This document shows, piece by piece, positions 1 to 5,417 of a stretch of 5,417 nt of DNA. How positions within the stretch are numbered: the first letter of the stretch is position 1; each line of letters starts with the position of its first letter. The position numbers and the translations under genes are program-made. Location of the stretch: NCBI GenBank assembly GCA_020853835.1, contig JADYYC010000437.1, positions 1-5,417 on the forward strand, given 5' to 3'. This DNA is from Anaerolineales bacterium. Its GTDB lineage: Bacteria; Chloroflexota; Anaerolineae; Anaerolineales; UBA4823. Below the pieces are notes generated by a model. It was not told where the DNA came from. It saw nothing but the letters and a program-made list of their open reading frames with translations, and ran no database searches.

Positions 1-20
1 AGAGCGAAGTGCGGCGCTCT
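1..20. repeat. Small inverted repeat (6-bp arms) at the left edge
   Basis: AGAGCG at 1-6 is matched by its exact reverse complement CGCTCT at 15-20, with an 8-nt loop. It could form a short GC-rich hairpin. No T-tract follows, so it does not look like a classical intrinsic terminator in the + direction. The window starts exactly at the left arm, so the stem may be longer outside. It could also lie inside the end of an unseen upstream gene, because frame 1 stays open to a TGA at 70-72 and frame 2 to a TAG at 110-112. A chance dyad is quite possible. Confidence 0.25.
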
Positions 21-24
21 CCGG

Positions 25-36
25 CTGCCCGGGCAG
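25..36. repeat. 12-bp perfect palindrome CTGCCCGGGCAG
   Basis: The 12 bases at 25-36 equal their own reverse complement. The site lies about 33 bp upstream of the candidate deoB -35 element. With no spacer it would make a poor hairpin, so if it is functional a protein-binding site is more likely than an RNA structure. In GC-rich DNA such a palindrome can arise by chance, and no known operator consensus was recognised. Confidence 0.2.
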
Positions 37-68
37 GACGCACGAATTATACACGACTCACGGGACGA

Positions 69-95
69 TTGAAACACGGCAAAATCGAGTAGAAT
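69..95 (+). promoter_or_regulatory. Candidate sigma-70-type promoter for deoB
   Basis: TTGAAA at 69-74 (5 of 6 to TTGACA) and TAGAAT at 90-95 (5 of 6 to TATAAT) are separated by 15 bp, a little shorter than the usual 16-18. The stretch from about 81 to 118 is distinctly AT-richer than the surrounding DNA, as expected around a promoter. Transcription would begin near 102, giving a leader of about 27 nt before the TTG start at 129. This is consensus matching only. A second -10-like hexamer, TAGATT at 96-101, would need a 21-bp spacer and is less likely. Confidence 0.35.
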
Positions 96-114
96 TAGAT
101 TGTTGCATGATTTA

Positions 115-121
115 GAAAGGA
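115..121 (+). promoter_or_regulatory. Ribosome binding site deciding the deoB TTG start
   Basis: GAAAGGA at 115-121 is a good anti-16S match, 7 nt before the TTG at 129. The ATG at 121-123 overlaps this site and opens only ATG-GCG-CAT-TGA (121-132), so it cannot start deoB. The TGA of that mini-frame (130-132) overlaps the TTG codon (129-131). Confidence 0.65.
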
Positions 122-128
122 TGGCGCA

Positions 129-1313
129 TTGACCGAAATCCAACGCGTGATCGTGCTCGTCCTGGATGGCGTCGGCGCAGGAGAAGCCCCCGATGCCGCC
201 GCGTACGGCGACCTCGGCAGCAATTCGCTCGGCAACACCGATCGCGCCGTGGGCGGGTTGGACCTCCCGCACATGGGTAAGCTCGGCCTGGGCTATATCA
301 CGCCCATGCAAGGCGTCCCACCAGACCCCCACCCGACCGGTTCGTTCGGAAGGATGGCGCCCCGCTCGGCCGGTAAAGACACCATCACCGGGCATTGGGA
401 AATGATGGGCGTGATCCTCGCCAGACCTTTTCCGACCTACCCGCACGGCTTTCCTCCGGAGGTGATCGCCGAGTTCGAGCGGCGCATCGGGCGGGGCATC
501 CTGGGAAACTACCCTGCATCGGGAACCGAGATCATCAAAGAGCTGGGCATGGAACACCTGCGCACCGGCAAGCCGATCGTCTACACCTCTGCCGACAGCG
601 TGTTCCAGATCGCCGCAAACGAGGCGGTCATCCCCATCGACCAGCTCTATTGGATGTGCCTGCAAGCCAGGGAGATGCTCACCGGCGATCATGCCGTGGG
701 GCGGGTGATCGCCCGCCCGTTTATCGGAGATTCACCCGCGACGTTTAAGCGCACCGAGCGCCGGCGCGATTACCCGCTCCAGCCGCCGGTAAAAACCATG
801 CTGCAAAAGGCGGTCGAAGCCGGGCTGGAGGTCTGCTCGGTGGGGAAGATCGACGACATCATGGCGCACACGGGCATCACGCGCTCCAAACACACCCTCA
901 ACAACAGCGGGGCTCTCCAGGGCACGCTTGAGTTTTTAGAGGAGGACTTTCGGGGCGTGATCTTCACCAACCTGATCGAGTTCGACATGGTCTACGGGCA
1001 TCGCAACGACCCACACGGTTATGCGGCTGCCCTTAAGCGGGTCGACGACGTTGTCCCCGAGATTATAAAACGCCTGGGCGCGGGCGACCTCGCCATGTTC
1101 GTCGCCGACCACGGGGTGGACCCGACCACCCCCAGCACGGATCATTCGCGCGAGTGTTCGCCCCTGCTGGTCTTTGGCCCGCCGGTCCGGGCGGGCGTCG
1201 ATCTGGGGCTGCGCCAGACGTTCAGCGACGTGGGCGCAACCATCGCCCAGTCTTTCCGCCTGGAGCCGCCCGAAATAGGGACCAGCTTTCTGGACGAAGT
1301 CACAAAGAAATAG
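129..1313 (+). CDS. deoB: Phosphopentomutase (phosphodeoxyribomutase)
   Basis: DeoB interconverts ribose-1-phosphate or deoxyribose-1-phosphate with the 5-phosphate, linking nucleoside phosphorylase salvage to the pentose phosphate pathway in the cytoplasm. The 394-residue protein has the usual family length. Alkaline-phosphatase-superfamily residues are visible: D13 in LDGVGAGEAPDA, phospho-acceptor T85 in GKDTITGHWEMMG, D156 in YTSADSVFQIAANE, and metal ligands D286, H291, D327, H328 and H339 in FDMVYGH and the DHG...TDHSRE region. These positions agree with those I recall for the Bacillus cereus enzyme. The start is TTG at 129: an in-frame TGA at 108-110 blocks any earlier start, a GAAAGGA ribosome site at 115-121 sits 7 nt upstream, and the next candidate (GTG, V7) would cut into the first strand. 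It stands alone on this strand, converging with pgm. No nucleoside phosphorylase gene is visible nearby. All catalytic residues are present, so it is probably active. Confidence 0.97.
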   Translation: MTEIQRVIVLVLDGVGAGEAPDAAAYGDLGSNSLGNTDRAVGGLDLPHMGKLGLGYITPMQGVPPDPHPTGSFGRMAPRSAGKDTITGHWEMMGVILARPFPTYPHGFPPEVIAEFERRIGRGILGNYPASGTEIIKELGMEHLRTGKPIVYTSADSVFQIAANEAVIPIDQLYWMCLQAREMLTGDHAVGRVIARPFIGDSPATFKRTERRRDYPLQPPVKTMLQKAVEAGLEVCSVGKIDDIMAHTGITRSKHTLNNSGALQGTLEFLEEDFRGVIFTNLIEFDMVYGHRNDPHGYAAALKRVDDVVPEIIKRLGAGDLAMFVADHGVDPTTPSTDHSRECSPLLVFGPPVRAGVDLGLRQTFSDVGATIAQSFRLEPPEIGTSFLDEVTKK

Positions 1314-1360
1314 CGCGTCCCGACCCTGAGCGGCAATACTACGATGAAGCGCCTGCCTGC

Positions 1361-3013
1361 TCAAGCCCCGGCATGTTTGAAAGCCCTGGCAACGATTTGC
1401 TTGGCCTGTTCCTGAATCTCCTTTAAGTGCGCCTCGCTGCGCATGCTTTCAGCATAGATCTTATACACATCTTCCGTGCCAGACGGCCGCGCCGCAAACC
1501 AGCCCTCGGCGGTGGTCACCTTCAAGCCGCCGATAGGGGCGCCGTTGCCGGGCGCCTTGGTAAGCCGGGCCAGAATCGGGTCGCCCGCCAGCTCGCTCGC
1601 CTGCACCGCCTCGGGCGCCAGGTCGTTCAGCGCCTCCTTTTGAGCCGCGTTCGCCGGTTCCTGGATGCGGCCATAGTAGCTATGCCCAAACCGATCTTCG
1701 AGGTCGCGGTAGCACTCGCCCGGATCCCGTCCCGTCACCGCCAGGATTTCAGCCGCGAGCAGGTTCGGGATGATGCCGTCTTTATCGGTCGTCCAGACCG
1801 TGCCATCCATGCGCAAGAACGACGCGCCGGCGCTCTCCTCGCCCCCAAACCCGAATGAGCCATCCAACAGCCCATCGACGAACCATTTGAAGCCCACCGG
1901 CACTTCGCAGACCTTGCGCCCCAAAGAAGCCGCCACCCGATCGATCATCGAGCTTGAAACCAGCGTCTTGCCCACCTGGGTTTGGGGTTTCCAGGCCTTC
2001 CGATAGGTGAAAAGATACCAGACTGCCACCGCCAGATAATGATTGGGTTTCATCAACCCCACGCTGCGCGTGACGACCCCGTGCCGGTCCACGTCCGGAT
2101 CGTTTCCAAAGGCGATTTGGAAGCGGTCTTTGAGCCCGATCAGTCGCGTCATCGCATACGGGGAGGAACAATCCATACGGATGCGCCCGTCCCAGTCCAC
2201 GGTCATAAATGAAAACGTCGGATCAACTTTCTGATTGACGACCTCGATCTGTAGACCGTAGCGCTCGGCAATCGGGCCCCAGTAATGGACGGCCGCCCCG
2301 CCCATCGGGTCGACCCCGATCTGCAGCCCCGCTTTCTGCACCGCCTGCAGATCCACCACGCTTTCCAGGTCAGCGATATAAGACTGCATGAAATCATACG
2401 CCTGCACATGATCAGATTTCAGCGCCCGCTCAATGGGCATCCGGCGCACTGGCGCCAGTCCCTGCTCCAGAATCTGGTTGGCGCGCTCCTGGATCTCGGT
2501 CGTGGTCGTTACGTCTGCCGGGCCCCCCTCGGGCGGGTTGTATTTAAACCCGCCGTCGTTGGGCGGGTTGTGCGAAGGAGTGACCACGATCCCATCTGCC
2601 AACCCACTCTTCCGGCCGCGGTTATAGCTCAGGATGGCGAAAGAGACCACCGGAGTAGGCGTGTATCCCATGCCGGCCTGGTAGCGCACCTGCACCTCAT
2701 TCGCCGCCAGGACCTCCAACGCGGTGATGTGGGCGGGTTCTGAAAGCGCGTGTGTATCCATCCCCAGAAAAAGCGGGCCATTGATCCCCTTGCGTTGGCG
2801 GTACTCGCAGATCGCCTGACAGATCGCCAGGATGTGATCCTCGTTGAAGGTCTTCTCCGTTGCATCCCCCCGATGACCTGAAGTGCCAAAATGGACAAGC
2901 TCGTTTTTCTCGACCGGGTCGGGATGCAAGGCGTAATAGTCTGCGACCAACCGCGGTACGTTGGTCAACAGGTCTTGAGGGGCCGGCTTGCCAGCCAGTT
3001 CACTGATCGCCAT
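1361..3013 (-). CDS. pgm: Phosphoglucomutase, alpha-D-glucose-specific
   Basis: This enzyme interconverts glucose-1-phosphate and glucose-6-phosphate through a phosphoserine and glucose-1,6-bisphosphate, joining glycogen and UDP-glucose metabolism to glycolysis. The 550-residue protein resembles the E. coli Pgm type (about 546 aa) end to end. Visible landmarks are FGTSGHRG (42-49), the phosphoserine loop TPSHNPPNDGG with S147, the Mg-binding loop NDPDVDRHG (D305, D307, D309), the sugar-recognition loop GGEESAG (390-396), and the C-terminal phosphate clamp RPSGTE (509-514). These fall in the order of the four alpha-D-phosphohexomutase domains. The ATG at 3011-3013 has an AGGAGG site (3020-3025 on the complement) 6 nt upstream, a near-ideal start. 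It lies 52 nt downstream of the methyltransferase gene on the same strand with no terminator seen between, so co-transcription is likely. No frameshift or missing motif is seen. Confidence 0.98.
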   Translation of the reverse strand: MAISELAGKPAPQDLLTNVPRLVADYYALHPDPVEKNELVHFGTSGHRGDATEKTFNEDHILAICQAICEYRQRKGINGPLFLGMDTHALSEPAHITALEVLAANEVQVRYQAGMGYTPTPVVSFAILSYNRGRKSGLADGIVVTPSHNPPNDGGFKYNPPEGGPADVTTTTEIQERANQILEQGLAPVRRMPIERALKSDHVQAYDFMQSYIADLESVVDLQAVQKAGLQIGVDPMGGAAVHYWGPIAERYGLQIEVVNQKVDPTFSFMTVDWDGRIRMDCSSPYAMTRLIGLKDRFQIAFGNDPDVDRHGVVTRSVGLMKPNHYLAVAVWYLFTYRKAWKPQTQVGKTLVSSSMIDRVAASLGRKVCEVPVGFKWFVDGLLDGSFGFGGEESAGASFLRMDGTVWTTDKDGIIPNLLAAEILAVTGRDPGECYRDLEDRFGHSYYGRIQEPANAAQKEALNDLAPEAVQASELAGDPILARLTKAPGNGAPIGGLKVTTAEGWFAARPSGTEDVYKIYAESMRSEAHLKEIQEQAKQIVARAFKHAGA

Positions 3014-3019
3014 CGAAGT

Positions 3020-3025
3020 CCTCCT
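3020..3025 (-). promoter_or_regulatory. Strong Shine-Dalgarno AGGAGG for pgm
   Basis: The complement reads AGGAGG followed by 6 nt and the ATG of pgm. It is the strongest ribosome site in the window. The 52-nt gap to the upstream gene contains no clear promoter or hairpin followed by a T-tract, so pgm probably depends on upstream transcription but has its own efficient translation start. Confidence 0.7.
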
Positions 3026-3065
3026 GTTTCTTTCCTGCTTTGGCCAGGCAATGCACCTTTTTCGT

Positions 3066-3947
3066 TCAACCCTGACCAGCCAGCGCCGCGGTCAGCGCCC
3101 CAATGTATTCGGGGTTGCTCCCGCAGCATGAGCCCACAACCCGCGCGCCAAGCTCGACAAAACCCTGCATCTGCCGCGCAAAATCATCCGGTCCGACGTC
3201 GTAGACGGTTTCCTTTCCAACGATCCTCGGCAGGCCCGCGTTTGGCTTTGCGATCAGCACGGCATCGGGGGCGGCCTCACGCATTTGCCGCAGCACCTCG
3301 GGGATCATGTCCAGACCCTCGCCGCAATTAGCCCCCACAGCCGCCAGGCCCAGCGGCCACAACTCTGCCGCGGCCCGCCCAGCGCTGACACCCATCATCG
3401 TCCGGGATTTTATCCCAAAACTCAGCGAACAAAAAACCGGCAAGTGGGTGACCTGTTTGGCAGCCAACACCGCGGCGCGCGCCTCTTCCAGATCGCTCAT
3501 CGTCTCGATCCACAGCGCGTCCACGCCCCCTTCGACCAGCGCCTCCGCCTGGAGCTTGAAAGCCTCAAAGGCTGTGTCGGGTGTGAGCTCGCCGAGGGGT
3601 TCCATCAACTCGCCGGTCGGCCCGATATCCCCGGCTACGTAAGCGCGGTCCCCGGCAGCCTGGCGCGCCAGACTGGCAGCCGCATGGTTTAGCTCTACCG
3701 CCCGCTCCGCCAGCCCGTATTTCGCCAGCTTGATCGGGCTGCCCCCAAATGAGTTGCTCAGGATGATCTGCGACCCGGCCTCCAGATAAGTCTGGTGCAG
3801 CGCCATGATCTGGACTGGCGCTTCGATGTTCCAGATTTCCGGGGCGGCGCCGGCGGGCAGCCCGGCGGCCATCAGCATCGTGCCGGTCGCGCCATCCGCA
3901 ATTAAGACCCGTCCTGAGGCAAGATATCCCTTGAGGCTCATTTCCAT
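3066..3947 (-). CDS. Homocysteine S-methyltransferase domain protein (MetH N-terminal type)
   Basis: This is a stand-alone zinc-dependent TIM-barrel homocysteine methyltransferase (S-methyl_trans family), which moves a methyl group to homocysteine to form methionine. In the longest reading (start 3956, 296 aa) landmarks are DGATGT (21-26), LSNSFGG (66-72), AGDIGPTGE (108-116), IETMSD (150-155), and the zinc ligands C211 in GANCGEG and C277/C278 in GSCCGSNP. The IGPTGE...PLG stretch and the KPNAG region resemble the N-terminal module of cobalamin-dependent MetH. The folate, cobalamin and reactivation modules of MetH are absent, so the methyl donor is unknown: a separate corrinoid protein is my first guess, betaine or S-methylmethionine the alternatives. 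For the start, GGAG sits only 1 nt before the ATG at 3956 but 10 nt before the ATG at 3947, so I chose 3947 (293 aa); 3956 and 3941 remain possible. It heads a probable two-gene transcript with pgm. Confidence 0.9.
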   Translation of the reverse strand: MEMSLKGYLASGRVLIADGATGTMLMAAGLPAGAAPEIWNIEAPVQIMALHQTYLEAGSQIILSNSFGGSPIKLAKYGLAERAVELNHAAASLARQAAGDRAYVAGDIGPTGELMEPLGELTPDTAFEAFKLQAEALVEGGVDALWIETMSDLEEARAAVLAAKQVTHLPVFCSLSFGIKSRTMMGVSAGRAAAELWPLGLAAVGANCGEGLDMIPEVLRQMREAAPDAVLIAKPNAGLPRIVGKETVYDVGPDDFARQMQGFVELGARVVGSCCGSNPEYIGALTAALAGQG

Positions 3948-3971
3948 AGCGGTCATTCTCCAGGCTGTTTA

Positions 3972-3991
3972 CAAACGCTTGGCTGCGTTTG
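3972..3991. repeat. Perfect 7-bp inverted repeat in the methyltransferase leader
   Basis: CAAACGC at 3972-3978 and GCGTTTG at 3985-3991 are exact reverse complements around a 6-nt spacer. The dyad lies between the minus-strand extended -10 candidate (4019-4027) and the GGAG ribosome site (about 3958-3961), so it is inside the predicted 5' leader. It could be a 20-bp operator for a dimeric regulator positioned to block transcription, or an RNA hairpin ending about 10 nt before the ribosome site. No T-tract follows on the transcribed strand, which argues against an attenuator. No known operator consensus was recognised. Confidence 0.5.
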
Positions 3992-4018
3992 AAGAATTAA
4001 TCCGGCTTGCTGTAGGAC

Positions 4019-4027
4019 ATTTTAACA
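4019..4027 (-). promoter_or_regulatory. Candidate extended -10 promoter for the methyltransferase-pgm transcript
   Basis: The complement reads TGTTAAAAT, matching the extended -10 form TGnTATAAT at all but one position. No good -35 is present 16-18 bp upstream, which is tolerated by extended -10 promoters. An AT-rich patch (AAAATTTT, 4038-4045) lies just upstream. Transcription would start near 4012, giving a leader of about 65 nt. It is supported by position in a divergent intergenic region but only by consensus matching. Confidence 0.4.
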
Positions 4028-4110
4028 CACGCAAAGTAAAATTTTCCCCCCAACTCTCACCGCCGGACATAAGGCTTCTCAACAAACTGACGCCAACCCA
4101 GATCGAATCA

Positions 4111-4119
4111 TGTTATCAT
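4111..4119 (+). promoter_or_regulatory. Candidate extended -10 promoter for the radical SAM gene
   Basis: TGTTATCAT at 4111-4119 matches TGnTATAAT except for one base. No convincing -35 lies at the standard distance; CTGACG at 4087-4092 is 21 bp away. The start of transcription would fall near 4126, leaving a very short leader of about 15 nt and placing the weak GGAG ribosome site (4126-4129) at the extreme 5' end of the message. This suggests near-leaderless translation, or that the true promoter is elsewhere. Confidence 0.33.
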
Positions 4120-4141
4120 CCTGGCGGAGCGACCAGAACCC

Positions 4142-5074
4142 ATGTTTGTGAGCCGTCAGGGTTTTCAACCCGCTTACCTGGAGTTGGCCCGCACCGGCGA
4201 GCTTCGCCGGCGGGTCCAAGCCGCTTATGAACACTTGCGCCGGTGCCGGTTATGTGGGTGGGAATGCGGCGCGGACCGCCTGGCGGAAAAAAGAGGCGTT
4301 TGCCACACCGGAAGCCGGGCCCTGGTCAGCAGCTATGGGCCGCACCTGGGAGAGGAAACCCCCTTGCGCGGCTGGCGGGGTTCGGGGACGATCTTCTTTG
4401 CGCGCTGCAACATGCGCTGCCAGTATTGCCAGAACTACGACATCAGCCAATCTGACGCGGGCGACCCCGTTGAGCCGGATGACCTGGCAGCCATCATGCT
4501 GGAGCTCGAGCTGCTCGGTTGTCACAATATCAACCTGGTGTCGCCCAGCCACGTCGTCCCGCAAATCCTCGCTGCGCTCGAGATCGCCGCGGCCGCCGGG
4601 TTGCGGCTGCCGGTGGTTTACAACACCGGCGGTTATGATTCCCTGGTCGCGCTGCGGCTATTAGATGGTGTGGTAGATATTTACATGCCAGACATGAAAT
4701 ACGCCAGCCAGCAGATCGCCAGGCACTATTCAAAGATCCCTCATTACCCAGAGATCAACCGGCTTGCGGTCAAAGAAATGCACCGTCAGGTGGACGACCT
4801 GGCGCTTTCGGAGAGCGGGCTTGCCACGCGCGGCCTGCTGATCCGCCATCTGGTCCTGCCAAATGACCTCGCCGGGACGGCGGAGGTCCTGGCCTTTATC
4901 GCTGAGGAAATCTCGCCCAACACCTACGTGAACCTGATGGATCAATATCGCCCCGCTTACAACGTTCGCAAGTATCCGCACCGGTTCGCCAAACTGGCGC
5001 GCTCGATCACCTCGCAGGAATATCAAGCCGCCGTCCAAACCGCCCATGCACTGGGCTTGCACCGCTTGGACTGA
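4142..5074 (+). CDS. PflX-like radical SAM protein (pyruvate formate-lyase activase homolog, COG1313 type)
   Basis: This is a cytoplasmic 4Fe-4S radical SAM protein of 310 residues related to glycyl-radical-enzyme activases. The SAM cluster motif CX3CX2C is C89-NMR-C93-QY-C96, preceded by GSGTIFFARC and followed by QNYDIS. Further family-typical blocks are GCHNINLVSPSHVVPQI (126-142), VYNTGGYDS (159-167), VDIYMPDMKY (178-187), RHLVLPN (235-241) and VNLMDQYRP (263-271). An N-terminal cysteine set C35-X2-C38-X3-C42-X11-C54 precedes the radical SAM core and could hold a second metal centre. The ATG at 4142 has a weak GGAG site 12 nt upstream. The family's substrate is not established: the name comes from homology to PflA, and no glycyl radical enzyme gene lies in the window. 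It is divergent from the methyltransferase and has no same-strand partner here. Family assignment is firm; function is open. Confidence 0.92.
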   Translation: MFVSRQGFQPAYLELARTGELRRRVQAAYEHLRRCRLCGWECGADRLAEKRGVCHTGSRALVSSYGPHLGEETPLRGWRGSGTIFFARCNMRCQYCQNYDISQSDAGDPVEPDDLAAIMLELELLGCHNINLVSPSHVVPQILAALEIAAAAGLRLPVVYNTGGYDSLVALRLLDGVVDIYMPDMKYASQQIARHYSKIPHYPEINRLAVKEMHRQVDDLALSESGLATRGLLIRHLVLPNDLAGTAEVLAFIAEEISPNTYVNLMDQYRPAYNVRKYPHRFAKLARSITSQEYQAAVQTAHALGLHRLD

Positions 5075-5093
5075 CCCAAACGCAGCTTCAATC

Positions 5094-5108
5094 CGGGCCG
5101 CCAGCCCG
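5094..5108. repeat. Short GC hairpin after the radical SAM gene
   Basis: CGGGC (5094-5098) pairs with GCCCG (5104-5108) around a 5-nt loop, 20 nt after the stop codon, and CTT/AAG could extend the stem beyond a bulge. No T-tract follows on either strand, so it is at best a weak or factor-dependent 3'-end structure. A chance GC-rich dyad is possible. Confidence 0.25.
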
Positions 5109-5135
5109 AAGTAAATGTCCGCGCCTCTTCACCCC

Positions 5136-5160
5136 AAAAACCCGCCGGTTAGATGACGGG
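5136..5160 (-). terminator. Possible intrinsic terminator overlapping the thioesterase stop
   Basis: On the complement, CCCG (5157-5160) pairs with CGGG (5141-5144), with a possible outer G-U pair, around a 12-nt loop that contains the TAA stop codon. It is followed immediately by TTTTT (5136-5140). The stem is short and the loop long, so this is a weak candidate. Its position at the end of the thioesterase gene, facing the convergent radical SAM gene, is what makes it worth listing. Confidence 0.3.
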
Positions 5161-5417
5161 CGTGATCGCCACGATCATTTTTTGACTTCTCTCCACAACC
5201 TCTCCCGGAAACGGGCAGGCGCGGCGGGTTTTCATGTCCAGATGAACCCCCGTGATGACGGTGGTGGCTGCCAGTTCTCCGGTTGTGTCGTTGTACATCT
5301 CGTGATAGAAGCGGATCTGTTTTGCGCTCATTTCCAGGATCGCGGTGCGGATCGTGGTCAAGTCTCCCGCTTTCAACTCACGCCGGTATGAAATGTTCTG
5401 GCGGATCGCGGCGACCC
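5149..5417 (-). CDS. Acyl-CoA thioesterase, hotdog fold (4HBT family), N-terminus outside window
   Basis: This is the C-terminal part of a small cytoplasmic thioesterase of the 4-hydroxybenzoyl-CoA thioesterase/YbgC-like group, which hydrolyses acyl-CoA thioesters. The frame is open from the right edge to TAA at 5149-5151, giving 88 complete visible residues. It reads NISYRRELKAGD near the edge, then LTTIRTAILEM, the central strand KQIRFYHEMYN, and TGELAATTVITGVHLD followed by RRACPFP. The pattern of a KAGD-type turn, an RF.HEM strand and an ATT...GVHLD strand is typical of hotdog thioesterases. The usual catalytic Asp/Glu and the start lie in the missing N-terminal part, so activity and substrate cannot be judged. 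A TTG codon at 5374-5376 could be read as a start, but homology-like sequence continues upstream of it. It converges with the radical SAM gene across 74 nt. Confidence 0.82.
   Translation of the reverse strand, partial: VAAIRQNISYRRELKAGDLTTIRTAILEMSAKQIRFYHEMYNDTTGELAATTVITGVHLDMKTRRACPFPGEVVERSQKMIVAITPVI

Noticed and set aside
936..1364. 142-codon minus-strand frame antisense to deoB
   Set aside because: It overlaps the conserved metal-binding C-terminus of DeoB, has no recognisable domain, and is a shadow of high third-position GC.
1427..3331. Several open frames on the + strand opposite pgm and the methyltransferase (for example 1427-1858, 2285-2743, 2891-3331)
   Set aside because: They lie antisense to genes with complete catalytic motifs, have arginine- and proline-rich low-information translations, lack ribosome sites, and are what GC-rich coding DNA gives on the opposite strand.
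3957..4141. Possible SAM riboswitch upstream of the methyltransferase gene
   Set aside because: The predicted leader of about 65 nt is too short for SAM-I, and I could not find its conserved core or a terminator/anti-terminator pair. Only one simple hairpin is visible; a covariance-model search would settle it.
3805..4230. Plus-strand frame crossing the divergent intergenic region
   Set aside because: It overlaps the N-terminus of the methyltransferase on the other strand and the start of the radical SAM gene in another frame, and its translation resembles no known family.
5149..5376. Thioesterase as a complete 75-residue protein starting at TTG 5374-5376
   Set aside because: The frame stays open to the window edge and the upstream residues (NISYRRE) continue the family pattern; this length is too short for a hotdog domain, so the gene is partial, not small.
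5182..5391. Plus-strand 69-codon frame near the right edge
   Set aside because: It is antisense to the thioesterase frame, which shows clear hotdog-family sequence.

Overview
The window is GC-rich (roughly 60% by eye) bacterial DNA with ordinary, tightly packed, intact chromosomal genes. I see no phage, insertion-sequence, CRISPR or tRNA/rRNA signal. Composition, the mix of central metabolism with an anaerobe-type radical SAM protein, and the style of the proteins would fit an environmental, possibly anaerobic lineage such as Chloroflexota (Anaerolineae-like). That assignment is a guess from general resemblance, not from a marker gene.

Layout: (1) 1-128 is a short leader with a possible promoter and two small dyads. 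(2) 129-1313 (+) is phosphopentomutase DeoB, starting at TTG. (3) 1361-3013 (-) is an E. coli-type phosphoglucomutase Pgm, tail-to-tail with deoB across 47 nt. (4) 3066 to 3947 or 3956 (-) is a stand-alone homocysteine S-methyltransferase domain protein of the MetH N-terminal type, 52 nt upstream of pgm on the same strand and probably co-transcribed with it. (5) About 185 nt of divergent regulatory DNA (3957-4141) holds two back-to-back extended -10 promoter candidates and a perfect 7-bp dyad. (6) 4142-5074 (+) is a radical SAM protein of the PflX/COG1313 type. (7) 5149-5417 (-) is the C-terminal part of a hotdog-fold acyl-CoA thioesterase that runs off the right edge.

Functional reading: DeoB links nucleoside salvage to the pentose phosphate pathway, and Pgm links glucose-1-phosphate pools (glycogen, UDP-glucose) to glycolysis. 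The two are unrelated by fold, but both chemistries depend on glucose-1,6-bisphosphate-type intermediates. The methyltransferase belongs to methionine or one-carbon metabolism but lacks the cobalamin and folate modules of full MetH. The PflX-like protein has no glycyl-radical partner in the window. I found no convincing new multi-gene system. The most useful items to follow up are the divergent regulatory region, the orphan PflX-type activase with an extra N-terminal cysteine cluster, and the MetH-type domain encoded without its partner modules.
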